Positions 10,951 to 22,807 of a stretch of 64,000 nt of DNA are shown piece after piece; the first letter of the stretch is position 1; each line of letters begins with the position of its first letter. The notes beneath the pieces were generated by a model. That model was not told the DNA's origin and ran no database searches. It saw only the letters and a program-made list of their open reading frames with translations. The position numbers and the translations under genes were made by a program. Source of the DNA: Coccinella septempunctata (Eukaryota; Arthropoda; Insecta; Coleoptera; Coccinellidae); contig NC_058195.1 of the NCBI RefSeq assembly GCF_907165205.1, forward strand, positions 29,408,936 to 29,472,935, given 5' to 3'.

Positions 10951-11850
10951 AAATAGTTATTTTCCTATCAAGTGCGGAAAGTGATACTTTAGTAAGCAGT
11001 TGAGTGCGGGCAAGACACTTTACGCAAGAGTTAGGAACAATATTTTTTCTACAAGCGCTTGAAATATATAAATATATCCATTTCACGAAACAGATCATAT
11101 CTCATTTGATTAATTCATATATAATGACAGACGTAATTCTGCTTGTCATTACTATGGGTTTCCCATCGTTGACGTTCTAGGCATAGAAACATGATAGAAT
11201 TTAATCTACTCTATAATATTTGCGTGCGGGAAAAACCCCTGCTAATCCATTCCCGCACGCAAATGCGTGCAGGAAAGGAATAGCAGGCGTTTTTCCCGCA
11301 CGTTTTGGGAAAGTGACTCTTTGCAACTTGGAATGCGTGCGGGAAAAAGGTTGAACGCGCACGCTCGTAGAAAAATAATGTTTTTCTACAAGCGTGCGCG
11401 TTCAACCTTTTTCCCGCACGCATTCCAAGTTGCAAAGAGTCACTTTCTCAAAGGGTGCGGGAAAAACCCCTGCTATTTCTTTCCCGCACGCAAATGCGTG
11501 CGGGAATGGATTAGCAGGGGTTTTTCCCGCACGCAAATATTATAGAGTAAATTAAATTCTATCATTTCTCTATGCACAGAACGTCAACGATGAGAAACCC
11601 ATAGTAACGTCATGCAGAATTACGTCTGTCATTATATATGAATTAATCAAATGAGATATGATCTGTTTCGTGAAATGGATATATTTATATATTTCAAGCG
11701 CTTGTAGAAAAAATATTGTTCCTAACTCTTGCGGAAAGTGTCTTGCCCGCACTCAACTGCTTACCCGAACTCTGCTTCGCATCGTTCGGGCAACGGCAGT
11801 TTCGTGCGGGCAAGTATCACTTTCCGCACTTGATAGGAAAATAACTATTT
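10951..11850. mobile_element. 900-bp palindromic (foldback) element
   Basis: The left end AAATAGTTATTTTCC is matched by the reverse complement GGAAAATAACTATTT at 11836-11850. The two arms (~430 bp) remain near-identical to a turn point near 11381. They hold repeated GTGCGGGAAA and CGCACGC strings. A ~45-bp segment at 11769-11815 (with CATCGTTCGGGCAACGGCAG) is present in one arm only. There is no transposase. The element splits LINE RT blocks 2 and 3 (..SMIFE / RLVEF..). The mirrored 90-codon frames in the arms are products of the palindrome, not genes. Confidence 0.85.
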
Positions 11851-12345
11851 CAAGGCTTGTAGAATTTTGCATAAGAAATGAAATATTTAGTAATTTACAA
11901 CATGGATACCTTGGGGGTAAGTCTCCGATCACAGCCATTTTGCAATACACTCATGAAATAATAAAAATACTGGAAAGGGATGGACTCGGTTTAGGCTTAC
12001 CTATTTATAGATCAAACAAGAGCACATGATTGCCTCAATCATGGTTATCTACTTAAAAAACTTGAAAAAATGGGCGTTCGTAATGAGGTGAAAGGGTGGT
12101 TTGCGTCCTACCTCGGAGGTCGCCATTAGAAAGTTGCTGTTAGAGTAGAGGATGTGTTGTCTGAATCAGAGTTTAAAAAGATTGAAACAGGAGTACCTCA
12201 GGGTAGTGTACTGGGCCCCATATTATTCATTCTGTATGTGAATGATCTGTGTATAATAATCAAATGTCTCTTAGTTACTATTACTTGTTTTGTAGATGAT
12301 ACAAACATATTATTAGAAGGTCAAAATTTTTCGGTTCATTTTTTC

Positions 12346-12609
12346 GATATATGTAATAAAAAGTGCTTATTTTTTCTGAAATTATTTTTTTTTTGGAAAT
12401 GGTTTCCAGAATAAATTTTGTCATCCACCGAGAACGAATCATCCAGCGTGGAGATGAGGTTTTTTTTTCTTAGGATATTCCAGCTGACTGAAATAATTTC
12501 CCAAAATCCAATGTACAATAATTTCGCAATATTTAATTTCCTCTATTCCATCCATTATATTTCCGATCCAGTATTAGCCCTGACAGCAAAATCACAAAGA
12601 ATCCTTCGA
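12346..12609. other. No gene seen
   Basis: Low-complexity T-rich sequence between the end of the decayed LINE and the poly-A end of element A. I see nothing in it that I can name. Confidence 0.5.
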
Positions 12610-13414
12610 TTTTTTTTAAAATTATTTTTGGTGTAGCAGGGGGAAAATCTGCAAATCAAACGAACCACCCTCTCCTGAGGAAGAACAAGTGTGGGGTTTC
12701 TCACTCTCCTGAGCTCGAGACCCACTAAAAACCCTCAATTGCTTCTTGAATTTTGGTTCCGGGAATTTGCCTATAAAGCGTTCATCTCTTAGTCGGTTTT
12801 CTTCTCGCACACTATCTTGCTGGAATTTATGGGTTTATCCTCTATTGGATTAACACTTTATTGAATTTTTCAATAAGTTTCTGTTGTTATTTTAATCTCT
12901 TTTTAATTGATCTCTTGGTCTCCTTCGGTAAATTCACATTCTCCTCTTGTCTTCCTCTGGGTCATAGTCCACTAGTCTCCTGAGTTCTTGATTCGGATGG
13001 TTTTTCGCTGTTTCGAATAATTTCTCTGCTTTCCTGTTCATGAATTCCGTTATGGTTTCCCATTTTAGGTCCCTATAAATGTGTCTATTCCTGACAAACC
13101 AAGGTGCATCTATTGCACATCGTAGCAGCTTGTTTTCAGTGGCCTGAATTCTTTTGATGTGGCTCTTTGCCGCGAAGCCCCAGCAGTGGCGGCGCAAGAC
13201 CTTAATTTGATGTGGGCAAGATACATTTTGCGAGGCCCTCTGGTGACGCCTGAGGACGTTTTCATGAGAAAGCGACTGATAATAAAAAATGAAATTTAAG
13301 AAATATAGAATTTTCTACTTTCAGCCTAACTCACTTAACTGAACTAATTAATTATCAAGTCATGGCCCAACTGAGATGCTAGATCATGCTTAGTTAAAAA
13401 ATTTCAAAATAACT

Positions 13415-13573
13415 ACTGAGGACTAGTTCAAATGAACGCGCAACAACCTGTGAATGGATCCATACACAGTGCAAGATTGTGTTGAACTCGGTCAACCGTT
13501 TACATAGTCGCGCGTAATTAATTACGCGTAAACGGTTGCCGGAGTCGCGCGATCCTTTGAACTAGGCCTCAGT
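13415..13573. mobile_element. MITE-like inverted-repeat element 1
   Basis: The ends ACTGAGGACTAGTTCAAA and, reverse-complemented, ACTGAGGCCTAGTTCAAA bracket ~159 bp rich in CGCG, with an internal hairpin CGCGTAATTAATTACGCG near 13510. No coding sequence. Confidence 0.7.
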
Positions 13574-13582
13574 GTATTTAGT

Positions 13583-13860
13583 AGGCTTAGTTCAGATGAT
13601 AGTGCGTAAACGCGCGATCCACAAACCGCGCGACTAAAGATTCAGAGGAGTTATATACAAATATTCATATGGTCGCGCGACATCGCCTGTAGACTCCACT
13701 GTATCTTAAGGCTTAGTTCAGATGATTCGAACCGGAAACCGGACTACTAAAGATACAGAGGAGTCTACGCGCATATGAACATTTATATTTGACTCCTCTG
13801 TATCTTTAGTCGCGCAGTTTGTGGATCGCGCGTTTACGCGCTATCATCTGAACTAAGCCT
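13583..13860. mobile_element. MITE-like inverted-repeat element 2
   Basis: Long inverted ends of about 65 bp start AGGCTTAGTTCAGATGATAG on both sides (13583 and the reverse complement ending at 13860) and share the CGCGCGATCCACAAAC and CGCGCGACTAAAGAT strings, the second with minor changes. Its ends resemble element 1 (CTTAGTTCAGATGA versus CTAGTTCAAATGA), suggesting one family. No coding sequence. Confidence 0.78.
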
Positions 13861-13885
13861 TATTCTGTTATGTGCATTCAGTATA

Positions 13886-14093
13886 GGTCCCTTCGTTTGC
13901 ATAAAAAGTATAGCACTTTTCTACACTCGATTTTAGTATTCGTTTGCTGATTGGATTTACACCAGTGTAGAGTAGGTGTAGTTTATCTACACCTCCTTTT
14001 GACTAGGTGTAGATAAAATACACCCCCTCTACACTGGTGTGAATCAACTCGAGTGTAGAAAAGTGCTACACTTTTTATGCAAACGAAAGTACC
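13886..14093. mobile_element. MITE-like inverted-repeat element 3, TA target
   Basis: The ends GGTCCCTTCGTTTGCATAAA and, reverse-complemented, GGTACTTTCGTTTGCATAAA continue as ~45-bp inverted repeats (AGCACTTTTCTACACTCG). TA lies on both sides (13884-13885, 14094-14095). An inner pair of repeats (CTACACC..GGTGTAG) makes it a compound hairpin. A TA target fits a Tc1/mariner-driven MITE. Confidence 0.78.
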
Positions 14094-15011
14094 TAATACC
14101 ATAGTCGTATAGAATTATGAACTATATACGCCAATTTAGTGAGTCTCAATGGCTTTTTTTTAACATCCCTATTTAATCATGAAAAAATTTCATAGTTTAA
14201 TGGATTCATTCTGAAAATTGAGTTAATGTCAAATTGCTGATAACCCAATTAAAGTCTTGTGAAACCCGATGTTGGACGTCAAGCACAAGCGGTGTAGTGG
14301 ATCCTCAAGGTAAGCGTCCACAGTTGAGTCACTCGGGCGAAAATTATTCGCTTCGAGCAAAATTTCGCACTACCTAAAACAAAGCGCAATTCATGCAAAT
14401 TGTCACGTGCAGAGACCTTTGATGCGCTGATGAAAACCAACAGACCACCGACTCGCAGTGAGGGCCCTAGCCCGGCAATTACTCGGTACCAAAAATTATA
14501 ATCTTTGCTCGGTACCTCTACACTAGGCGCTTTTTAAAAAGTCGGTCTATTTCATAGAGTTTCTTGAGTGAATGTTTATGTTAATCGCTGTTTTCATGAC
14601 AGAACATTCTTTTCCTTTTGGCTATTCCTTCCTTTCTGAAGTAATTTTGAAGATCAAAACGGTTCTCCTTAATCAACTCTTCGACTCCAATCAATATTTT
14701 TTGATACTGTTTGAAAATGTACGCAAATGTTGTAAAGTAAAGGAACTTTTAAATTAACTTGTTTAGATTGCTACAGGAATATGTCTCATACCAAACATGT
14801 TGGTGGAACTTGAAAATGGCAGAACAATTTTCTGGATATACCCACAACCCTCAGATTTAGACACGTTCACTGTTTTTATTGCATAAACCTGATCCGAGGG
14901 GCTCCTCGGCCCGCGAGGCCCCTCAAGCCGCGAGGCCGTAGGCCGTCGCCCACGTCGCCTACGCCTTCCGCCGCCACTGAGCCCCAGGCAACTGATCCAT
15001 AAGTCAGTTGA

Positions 15012-18000
15012 TGGTCTGAGATCCCACTGCAGAATTAGTACGTTCAATACGTACAGAGACAAACACACATTTTTACATACGTTTATGGATAGGAGAATAC
15101 ACTGATAACACCGCAGCCTGTCAAAAGTGGCCGCAAGTAATTTTAATTAAATTGATGTTAATCAATATTCCAAGAGAAATTTCGTTCACTCCGTTTTAAA
15201 ATAAAATATCATCCATATCATAGCAATGCATGTAAAGAATACTAAAATCCATAGCTGCCGTTGCACACTCGGCCGCAACTACCTCGCTGCCAGGTGTAAG
15301 CAGGTAACATTTCGATGTATTCCTACGTTCATGACGTACACGGATGTTTTTGATATCAAATTAAAGCTAATTTTTTTTCGAATAGGATGATGTATGGCTG
15401 CCTGTGAAAAAATACCCGCAAGTTAGGTCTGCCATCTGTTAAAATAGCGAGATATCCGAAATAAAGTAAGAGAGAGTTAGACTCATCTCGCACCATCGGG
15501 TTCTTACCCGATGATGATAAGTCCCACCAAAGTTTATTCCAAAGACACTGGACGATTCATTTTGAAGAAACACGAAAAAAAATTCTTCAGATTTAATTAC
15601 ATTTGTACTTGATGAATAAATTATTTTTTATTATAAAATAAATCTCTTAATACTTTAAGTTTTTTCATAATATTCATTACGTAATTATAATTTTGTAAAA
15701 GTTAAGTCGGCTGGCACCTGTTTCCTCTGAAATTATCACGACTAAAAAGGACCTGCAAAATCTTCATTGGTTGCACGTCAATACCGGAAGCCTATCTGTC
15801 TATCGTTTGTATAAAAATGACAAATATTCTTATAGAAATTTGTTGAGAAACGCTAAATTAGATTACAACCGAGACCTCATCGAAAAATCTACCAACAGAA
15901 ATAGAACCGTTTGGAACCTGGTAAATACAGTGACTGGTCGTAAATGTGCCGATCATAAATCAATTGTACTTGATGTTGATGGTATTTTGATTGATAAGGA
16001 TGAAGCTGTGGCAGAGATATTTGCTGGGTATTTCACATCCATTGCGGAGACAAGCCTCAGTCAATATTATAATAATGCGTTGTCCATTTCATGTACCACT
16101 TCTTGCATTCAGAATAATAACTTTTCTTCCATCCAGTATTGGAGCATGAGGTGGTAGATATCCTGAAATCTCTTAAAAATAGTACTTCAGGTGGAGACTT
16201 TATCTCTGCACGGATCATTAAAATGATAGGCCCTGTTATCGGACGACATTTTGCTTACTTGATCAATAAATCGATTACGACTGGAGTTTTTCCTAATTGT
16301 CTCAAAAAGGCTACTATTATCCCTGTGCATAAAAAAGGGAATGTTTTCGATGTTGGTAATTATAGACCTATCTCAATCCTCAGTTGTTTTTCTAAGGTGT
16401 TCGAAAGGTTAGTGTTCAATAGGATGATCAAATTCCTGGATAAATTTAAGTTGCTTACTACTTCACAGCACGGTTTCAGATCAGGTCGCTCAACTCAATC
16501 TGCGGCTCTGGAATTTGTTGAATTTGTTTACGAGTGTCTTGACAATGGTTCGCATGTCGCGGGATTATTTTTTGACCTGTCCAAAGCATTTGACAGTATC
16601 TCTTTCCAGTTTATACTCGACAAATGCTATAATTTGGGGTACAGGGGAGTATTTCTTGAGTGGATTAAAAGTTATCTTGAAGGGAGAGTTGTATCTGTTC
16701 GTGATGCATATTCAAGTACACATAGTCTGAAACTGGGGGTACCGCAGGGGTCTGTACTGGGACCACTTTTATTTCTGTTGTTTATCAAAGACCTTCCGGA
16801 GAATTTGAGGAAACTGTTCATTAATAGAAGCAATACTCGCAACCAGCTATACAAAATACTTCGAGCTATCTTGTTTGCCGATGATTTCTCTTTGGCAGTT
16901 GCTGCGGATACCTTGGATGAGCTGCAGAGGTTATGTGACTTATTGATTCAGTGCTTTGTTGATTGGTGTCATGTAAATGCCATCATGATCAATGTAAATA
17001 AGACCGAATGTATTTATTTTTTAATTTCTGACAATGTCACTGCCCTTGTGGCCCGATATTCAGACTCTGTCATCTCATCAAAGGACGTCATAAAATTTCT
17101 TGGCATAAATATCGATAGGCATCTAAAATGGGATGCACACATAGATGCAGTATGTAAAAAACTGTACAGTTCTTATTATGCATTATGTCGGATCAGATTT
17201 TTACTTCCCTTGGATTCACTTATGAATATCTACTACAGTTTGGTTTTTAGCCACCTAACATATAATATCTTATTATGGGGAAATTCGACAGATGCTAATA
17301 GAGTTTTTATTCTCCAAAAAAGAATTTTGCGTTTAATATATAATGTTGCACCACGATCGTCTTGTAGACCAGTCTTTTTGGAAAATAGAATATTACCACT
17401 TGCTTCTATTTTCATTTTTAGGTGTTTGATTTTTGTTAAGGAAAATCAGAATGATCTGGTAAAACTTTCTAGCTTCCATTCCTATAATACTAGAAATTAT
17501 GTCATATTGTCTATACCCAAACATAGGACAACCAAGTTTGAAATGTCACCTAAGTATCAATGCATTAAAATATTCAACCACCTTCCACGTAATATTAAGT
17601 CTCTTAATGTAATTAAATTTAAGAAAGTTGTTAAGCAGATACTTCTGCAAAAGTGTTATTATAGTGTTAATGAGTACTTTCACTATAATTTTGATAATAT
17701 TTGAAGTAACTTCCAACTTTCAACTGTGACTTGTCCTATACATACCTTGTTATGTCTAAAAGGATCAATAAACTATTATTATTATTATTATTATTATCAT
17801 CCACCATCCTCATCTAACAAGTGGCGTTGCGCGCCATCTCTTTCACTTTATTGCAAATATCTCGCTATTTTAACAGATGGCAGACCTAACTTACGGCCAT
17901 TTTTTCACAGGCAGCCATATATCATCCTATTCGAAAAAAAATTAGCTTCAATTTGATATCAAAAACATCCGTGTACGTCATGAACGTAGAAATACATCGA

Positions 18001-18482
18001 AATGTTACCTGCTTACACCTGGCTGCGAGGTAGTTGCGGCCGAGTGTGCAACGGCAGCTATGGATTTTAGTATTCTTTACATGCATTGCTATGATGTGGA
18101 TGATATTTTATTTCAAAACGGAGTGAACGAAATTTCTCTTGGAATATTGATTAACATTAGGAAATACGTTGGAGGTTCGGAATTTCACACATACATTTTA
18201 TAGTGGTGGTGAAACCGGATGGAACCTACATCTCACGAAATGCACTGCAGGACTTGGAAAATCTTGGTCTCAACGTTGTTGTGGCTTGGAGCGATTGAAA
18301 TACCAAATATTTATTCGATATATACATGTAATTCTTCATTAATTTAATTAAAATTACTTGCGGCCACTTTTGACAGGCTGCGGTGTTATCAGTGTATTCT
18401 CCTATCCATAAATGTATGTAAAAATGTGTGTTTGTCTCTGTACGTAATGAACGTAGTAATTCTGCATCGAGGTCTCGTACTA
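15012..18482. mobile_element. Long inverted-repeat element with TGA target duplication, carrying a LINE
   Basis: The left arm (15012-15470) and right arm (about 17835-18482) are inverted copies: for example CTCCTATCCATAAATG, GCCGCAACTACCTCGC and TTTGATATCAAA-type strings occur in both. The right arm holds an extra ~180 bp (18155-18335). TGA occurs at 15009-15011 and 18483-18485. Joining across it restores RPQLTYG in element A. No transposase is visible. A LINE sits between the arms. Confidence 0.82.
15711..17800 (+). pseudogene. CR1/jockey-like LINE reverse transcriptase, 5'-truncated, one frameshift
   Basis: The linker (15711-16140; YKNDKYSYRNLLRNAKLDYN, AEIFAGYFTSIAET) runs into the RT after a one-base frameshift at about 16138. 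The RT frame, 16139-17704, is open: NYRPISILSCFSKVFERLVF, HGFRSGRSTQSAALEFVE, FFDLSKAFDSI, GVPQGSVLGPLLFLLFIKDL and LFADDFSLAVAA, with a complete C-terminal tail ending VNEYFHYNFDNI. The 3' end is AATAAACT followed by a TTA-type microsatellite tail at 17773-17798. The endonuclease is missing. It sits between the arms of the inverted-repeat element and is therefore younger than it. Confidence 0.9.
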
Positions 18483-19086
18483 TGAGGCCTAGCAACCGCT
18501 TTGATTATCTTCAATTTTGTCTCTTTCAACATGTGGCTTCTTCTTCCTATTAAAGGGTAGAGTCTATTCATCGCTGCTTTCGTTTTATCGATTGCTTATT
18601 TGATATGACTTTTCCAAGTAAGTCCTTTGTCAAGCGTTATTCCTAAATATTTGGCTTCATTTTTCCAGTCGATTTCTTCGCCGTCAACTTCTAGATTCGT
18701 TGTGGGTCGCAGTCTTCTCTTCTGTAATAATATTGCTTGGCTCTTTTGTCCATTGAGCTTGATTTTCCACTTTATGCACCAGTCATTTGTTTCGTCAATC
18801 GTTTCTTTTGTAGAACTCGTTCTATTACTTCTGGGTTTCGGTGTCGAGTTGCTATGCCTGTGTCGTCAGCATATAACGTCAGCATGGTTCTTGGATTCTT
18901 CGGAATATCGTGAATGTATATGTTGTACAGAAGTTGCCTAAGCACTGACACTTGGGGTACTCCAGCCTCTAAATCTCTTGTTGTGGAGCATTCTCCTTCC
19001 ACTTTCACGTAGAATCTTCTATTTCTGAGATAATTCCGGATCAACTTGCATATTTTGATCGAATATCCAGCACTTCTCATCTTATA

Positions 19087-20437
19087 CAGGGTGGCCATTT
19101 GAAAACGAAACAGACGAGATTACAGACGAAATAAATTTTTTCGATAGAAATGCTCGGACAGGTCGATTTCTGTTTCGAGGGGGACAACTTAAGATGTAGG
19201 TTACGGACGCATAGCGCTTCAACCCTTGCTACTACAACCCTCACCCCCAATTTTTGAATAGGGAAGATGGGGTGAGTGATACCTCATTGGAAAGGTATTT
19301 TTATACTGATTTCAGCACAGTAATTGTTTTTTCATTTTATGCATTAGTTCTCGAAATATTCTTAACTAAGTATTTGTAAATGAAGTGGTGTTTTCATGGC
19401 ACTTGAAGTGTTTTTTGTGAAAAATCGAGCTTCAAAACAACCATGACTGTGGCTTCCTTCCTCCAATCCACTGACATAGAAATCTTTTATCAAGATGTCG
19501 AACAAACAAAGCGTATTGCGAAGGAGCTCAATCTTGCTGAAACTCAATCTAAATTATCTTCGATATAATTTGCAGTATTTCCAATAACATGCGGTAACAC
19601 TTGATCGATAGAAATCTCCAAAAAGTCCAAATACGTACATATCTCTAATCAGTAAGCCAACTTAATGATCTGTTCGTAATAAATAAAAAATTATCGATTC
19701 TCATTTTTTTGAAAAAGATATGAATTCAATAATCAACAAAATGAAAACATTATTGAAGCCAACTGAGAAAACACTTCATAATTGAGTCGGAAATCGTTTC
19801 ACGAATTGGGACTGGAATATTTCTGTGGCATCATTAATGATTTGATTTTCTTACCTGGTAATCTGATTAGAGATATGTACATATTTGGACTTTTTGGAGA
19901 TTTCTATCGATCAAGTGTTACCGCATGTTATTGTAAATACTGCAAATTATATCGAAGATAATTTAGATTGAGTTTCAGCAAGATTGAGCTCCTTCGCAAT
20001 ACGCTTTGTTTGTTCGACATCTTGATTAAAGATTTCTATGTCAGTGGATTGGAGGAAGGAAGCCACAGTCATGGTTGTTTTGAAGCTCAAAATGTCGATT
20101 TTTCACAAAAAAACACTACAAGTGCCATGAAAACACCACTTCATTTTCAAATACTTAGTTAAGAATATTTCGAGAACTAATGCATAAAATGAAAAAACAA
20201 TTACTGTGCTGAAATCAGTATAAAAATACCTTTCAAATGAGGTATCACTCACCCCATCTTCCCTATTCAAAAATTGGGGGTGAGGGTTGTAGTAGCAAGG
20301 GTAGAAGCGCTATGCGTCCGTAACCTACATCTTAAGTTGTCCCCCTCGAAACAGAAATCGACCTGTCCGAGCATTTCTATCGAAAAAATTTATTTCGTCT
20401 GTAATCTCGTTTGTTTCGTTTTCAAATGGCCACCCTG
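19087..20437. mobile_element. CAGGG-ended long inverted-repeat element, TA target
   Basis: Both ends read CAGGGTGGCCATTTGAAAAC inward, and TA lies at 19085-19086 and 20438-20439. Removing the element restores ..GLI/YKM.. in element A. The arms are ~580 bp (19087-19670 and 19865-20437), separated by ~195 bp that does not pair. The arms carry mirrored short frames: MSFSKIELLRNTL.. on the arm strand, and on its opposite MTVASFLQSTDIEIF.. (42 codons). Neither is a recognised protein. The TA target suggests a Tc1/mariner-type partner. Confidence 0.85.
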
Positions 20438-22341
20438 TATATTAATCCTTCATGCCATACTCTGTCGAAAGCTCTGGCGACGTCTAGTAAAACAAGACCT
20501 GTGGCTTGTTTATTTTGGAATCCCTCTGTAATGTAATCTGTGAGCCTTAATAATTGTTGCTCTGTTGAAGAGAGCACCTCTTCTGAATCCGAACTGTTCT
20601 GGTGGTATCAGTTTCAGATTTTCGGTTTCCTCATTTAACCTCGTGGCGATAATCCTTTCTACTACTTTTCCTAACGCCAACAGTAGACTTATCGGTCTGT
20701 AGTTTTGTGGGAACTTCTTCTCTTTGAATGGTTTATTGAATACTATGACTTCCGTTGTTTTCCATTTTTCTGGGTAGTGTTCTGTCCTCATGATTCCGTT
20801 CGCGATATTTGTTAGAGCGGCTATACCTTATCTAGGTAATTTCTTTAACATAACATTCGTTATTTTATCGCTTCCGGGAGCTTTCCTCTTCTTCAAACTT
20901 CTTATTATTTCCCTGATTTTATTTGGCGATGTTGGCTTGTCTATTTCAGCAGCCGCTGGTAATTCATCCATTTCTTCATCATTTTCTTCAACCAGTTCTT
21001 CCAAATCTTCATTATCGTCGTCTATCCTGTAATTTATTCTCGATTCTCGCTCGATCGAGTCCGCCAATGCATCTGCCTTATCAGTATTAGTATACGCCAT
21101 TCCCCTTTCTCCGTGTAGGGGTGGAATTTTAGTCTTTTCTCCTCGTAGGCTTTTTTGCATTCTCCATACAGAATGATCGATTGTATTCAGTTCTTGAACC
21201 TTTTTGTTCCATCTACTTGTTCTTAGATCTTCCAAGGCATTTTTCAGAACTTGGCTATGGCGGTTGAGGTTCCTTCTATTCAGATCATTTTTATTCATCC
21301 AATATATTCTTCTGAGTCTTCGATTTTCTCGTATAAGATCTTTTACTTCTTTAGGCCTTTCGCCATACGGATGACTTAGTGCTGGTCTCTTCACTCTTCT
21401 CGTGCTTTTTTTGTAAGCTTTTATAATCTCTTCCAGTTTATCAACCGCACATTCCAGATCCTCTGGAGTGCTTATTGTTGGAATTTCTGTTATTTCCGAT
21501 TGTATTATATGGCTGTATTTAGCCCAATTGGTATATTCTCTTATTTCCATCAGTTTTTCTCTTTGTTCTTTTCCAATTGTTAATTCGACGGGTTTGTGGT
21601 TTGAAGTTCCATCTTCCAAAGTTTCAATAGAGAATTCTTGAGTTATATTTTTCGATATCGCGATATCTATTACATCTGGTATTCCTATATAAAAAGCAAG
21701 ATATGTCGGTAACTCTGGTCCAATCACTATGGCATTTTGTTTTTCGGCGAAATCGTTGAGTTTTTTGCCATTTCTATTCTCTGCTCTGCTGTTCCATAAT
21801 GGGGATTTACAGTTGAAATCTCCGATGCAGATTTTCGGGTTTGTCCCTTCCAACATGTTGTTTATCTCCTCTTCCAATAAATTGTTTGGTGGTCGCTTAT
21901 ATGCCGAAGTAATTTCGACTCTTTGACGATTCAATTCGGCAACAATCGTTACTGTCTCTGTTTCTCCTTGTGTTTCGTCGGATCTACTTTTGAAGTAGTG
22001 TTTCAAATCTGTTCTCACTAATATTGCTACTCCTCCTCCGGTGTTTGTAGTTCTGTCACATCTATATGTTTCATAATTCATGAAATTCAGTCGTCTCTTC
22101 CGGTTTATTCTTGTTTCCTATAGGGCTATAATATCAGGTTGTCTCTCTGATATTATTTCTTCTATCTCGGCTTTCCGAGTGTTGATCCCATTTATGTTCC
22201 ACGAGATTATCTTGAGGGATTTCTTCCTAATATCCGTAAAGTCCATTAATTAAGTTTACTGAATAATGCTTGGAGTTTTTTCTCCATTTCTCTTTCAAAT
22301 TTCAACATTACCTTTGTTGTTTCTTTGGTTGAAACAACACT

Positions 22342-22683
22342 TGCTTGAAGTTTTTAGGGCAACTGAACGACCAGACTCAGAACGTTCAACGGAATGTCTT
22401 AACTCCACAGTTGCCGAAGAGGTATATTGATCAAACTAAAGATGAATGATGATTTTATTAATTACAGTCTAAGCTTTTATACTAAATTGAATAATGACGA
22501 TAGAAATAACATTGCCATATTTGGTATTACTGCACTGACGGAGTCCCCGGTTGCATCAATTGTTTCTAGCCAGTCAGCAGAATTCGGTAGATCGACGGCT
22601 CGCTCGGCGTGACCCAGTTTTGTGAATAATTCAGATATTATTGAACTTGATTATTTTTTAGAATAATGTTCGAATTTCGAACA
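22342..22683 (-). repeat. BEL 3' LTR
   Basis: In minus orientation it starts TGTTCGAAATTCGAACA and ends ..ACTTCAAGCA, giving the TG..CA ends of an LTR. It contains a GTATAAAAG TATA-like box (complement near 22470) and an AATAAA signal downstream. The first 70 bp recur at 27611-27680 with no difference I can see. Confidence 0.82.
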
Positions 22684-22807
22684 TTACTCCCAAGGCCGAA
22701 ATGCTGCAGGCTATGATGTTGGAGCTCCAGTGTTGGCAATCTGTTACTTCTATTGTCCTATTTCCCAATTTCCTATTTCTAACTTGTGTGACACTCGATC
22801 GAGTGCT

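Larger units (their letters stand above)
9905..12345 (+). pseudogene. Decayed LINE reverse transcriptase in three pieces
   Basis: Piece 1 (about 9950-10490) has the linker between endonuclease and RT (FRGDLREQDWATLFEAAECE) and the first RT block (KNKHCSGYDEIRLSLIKSC). Piece 2 (about 10830-10950) reads KPIFKRGN and ENYRPINLL. Piece 3 (11851-12345) reads RLVEFCIRNEIFSNLQHG, KKLEKMGVRNEVKGWFASYL, GVPQGSVLGPILFILYVNDL and FVDDTNILLE. Frameshifts and stops separate the blocks. The pieces are kept apart by a solo arm (10491-10818) and a full palindromic element (10951-11850). Family: jockey/CR1-type LINE; the exact clade is not resolved. Confidence 0.8.
13184..14979. mobile_element. Non-autonomous hAT-like element with 8-bp TSD
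   Basis: The termini are CAGTGGCGGCGCAAG (left) and, reverse-complemented, CAGTGGCGGCGGAAG (right). Identical 8-bp copies of AGCCCCAG lie at 13176-13183 and 14980-14987. An 8-bp duplication with CAG-starting inverted ends is the hAT signature. No hAT transposase frame is present. Removing it rejoins element A's SVAWG/GFAAKSHIK reading. Three further MITE-like hairpins lie inside it. Confidence 0.88.
12934..22246 (-). pseudogene. Element A ORF2: endonuclease/reverse transcriptase, broken and split
   Basis: The start ATG at 22244-22246 overlaps the ORF1 stop as TAATG. The endonuclease includes KIISWNINGINTRKAEI, GGGVAILVRTDLKH, CIGDFNCKSPLWNSR and TSNHKPVELTIG. RT blocks include KKRKAPGSDKITNVML, FPQNYRPISLL, FGFRR, DVARAFDRVWHEGLI / YKMRSAGYS, LEAGVPQ and LTLYADDTGI. 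The C-terminal part (RRSHMLKETKLKII, then QLTYGSVAWG, then GFAAKSHIKRIQATENKLLR) continues across two insertions to the stop at 12934. Lesions: TAG in place of Gln in ALQETR, TAA at 20828-20830, a frameshift near 20575, and further shifts at 18700-18800. The family acts by target-primed reverse transcription; this copy cannot. Confidence 0.87.

Noticed and set aside
11211..11545. Pair of 74-92-codon frames (MQLGMRAGKRLNAHA..)
   Set aside because: Mirror images from the arms of the 900-bp palindrome; no protein family.
14268..14300. TGTTGGACGTC string similar to one near 351 (reverse)
   Set aside because: Resembles an LTR start but no second LTR, primer site or coding remnant supports it.
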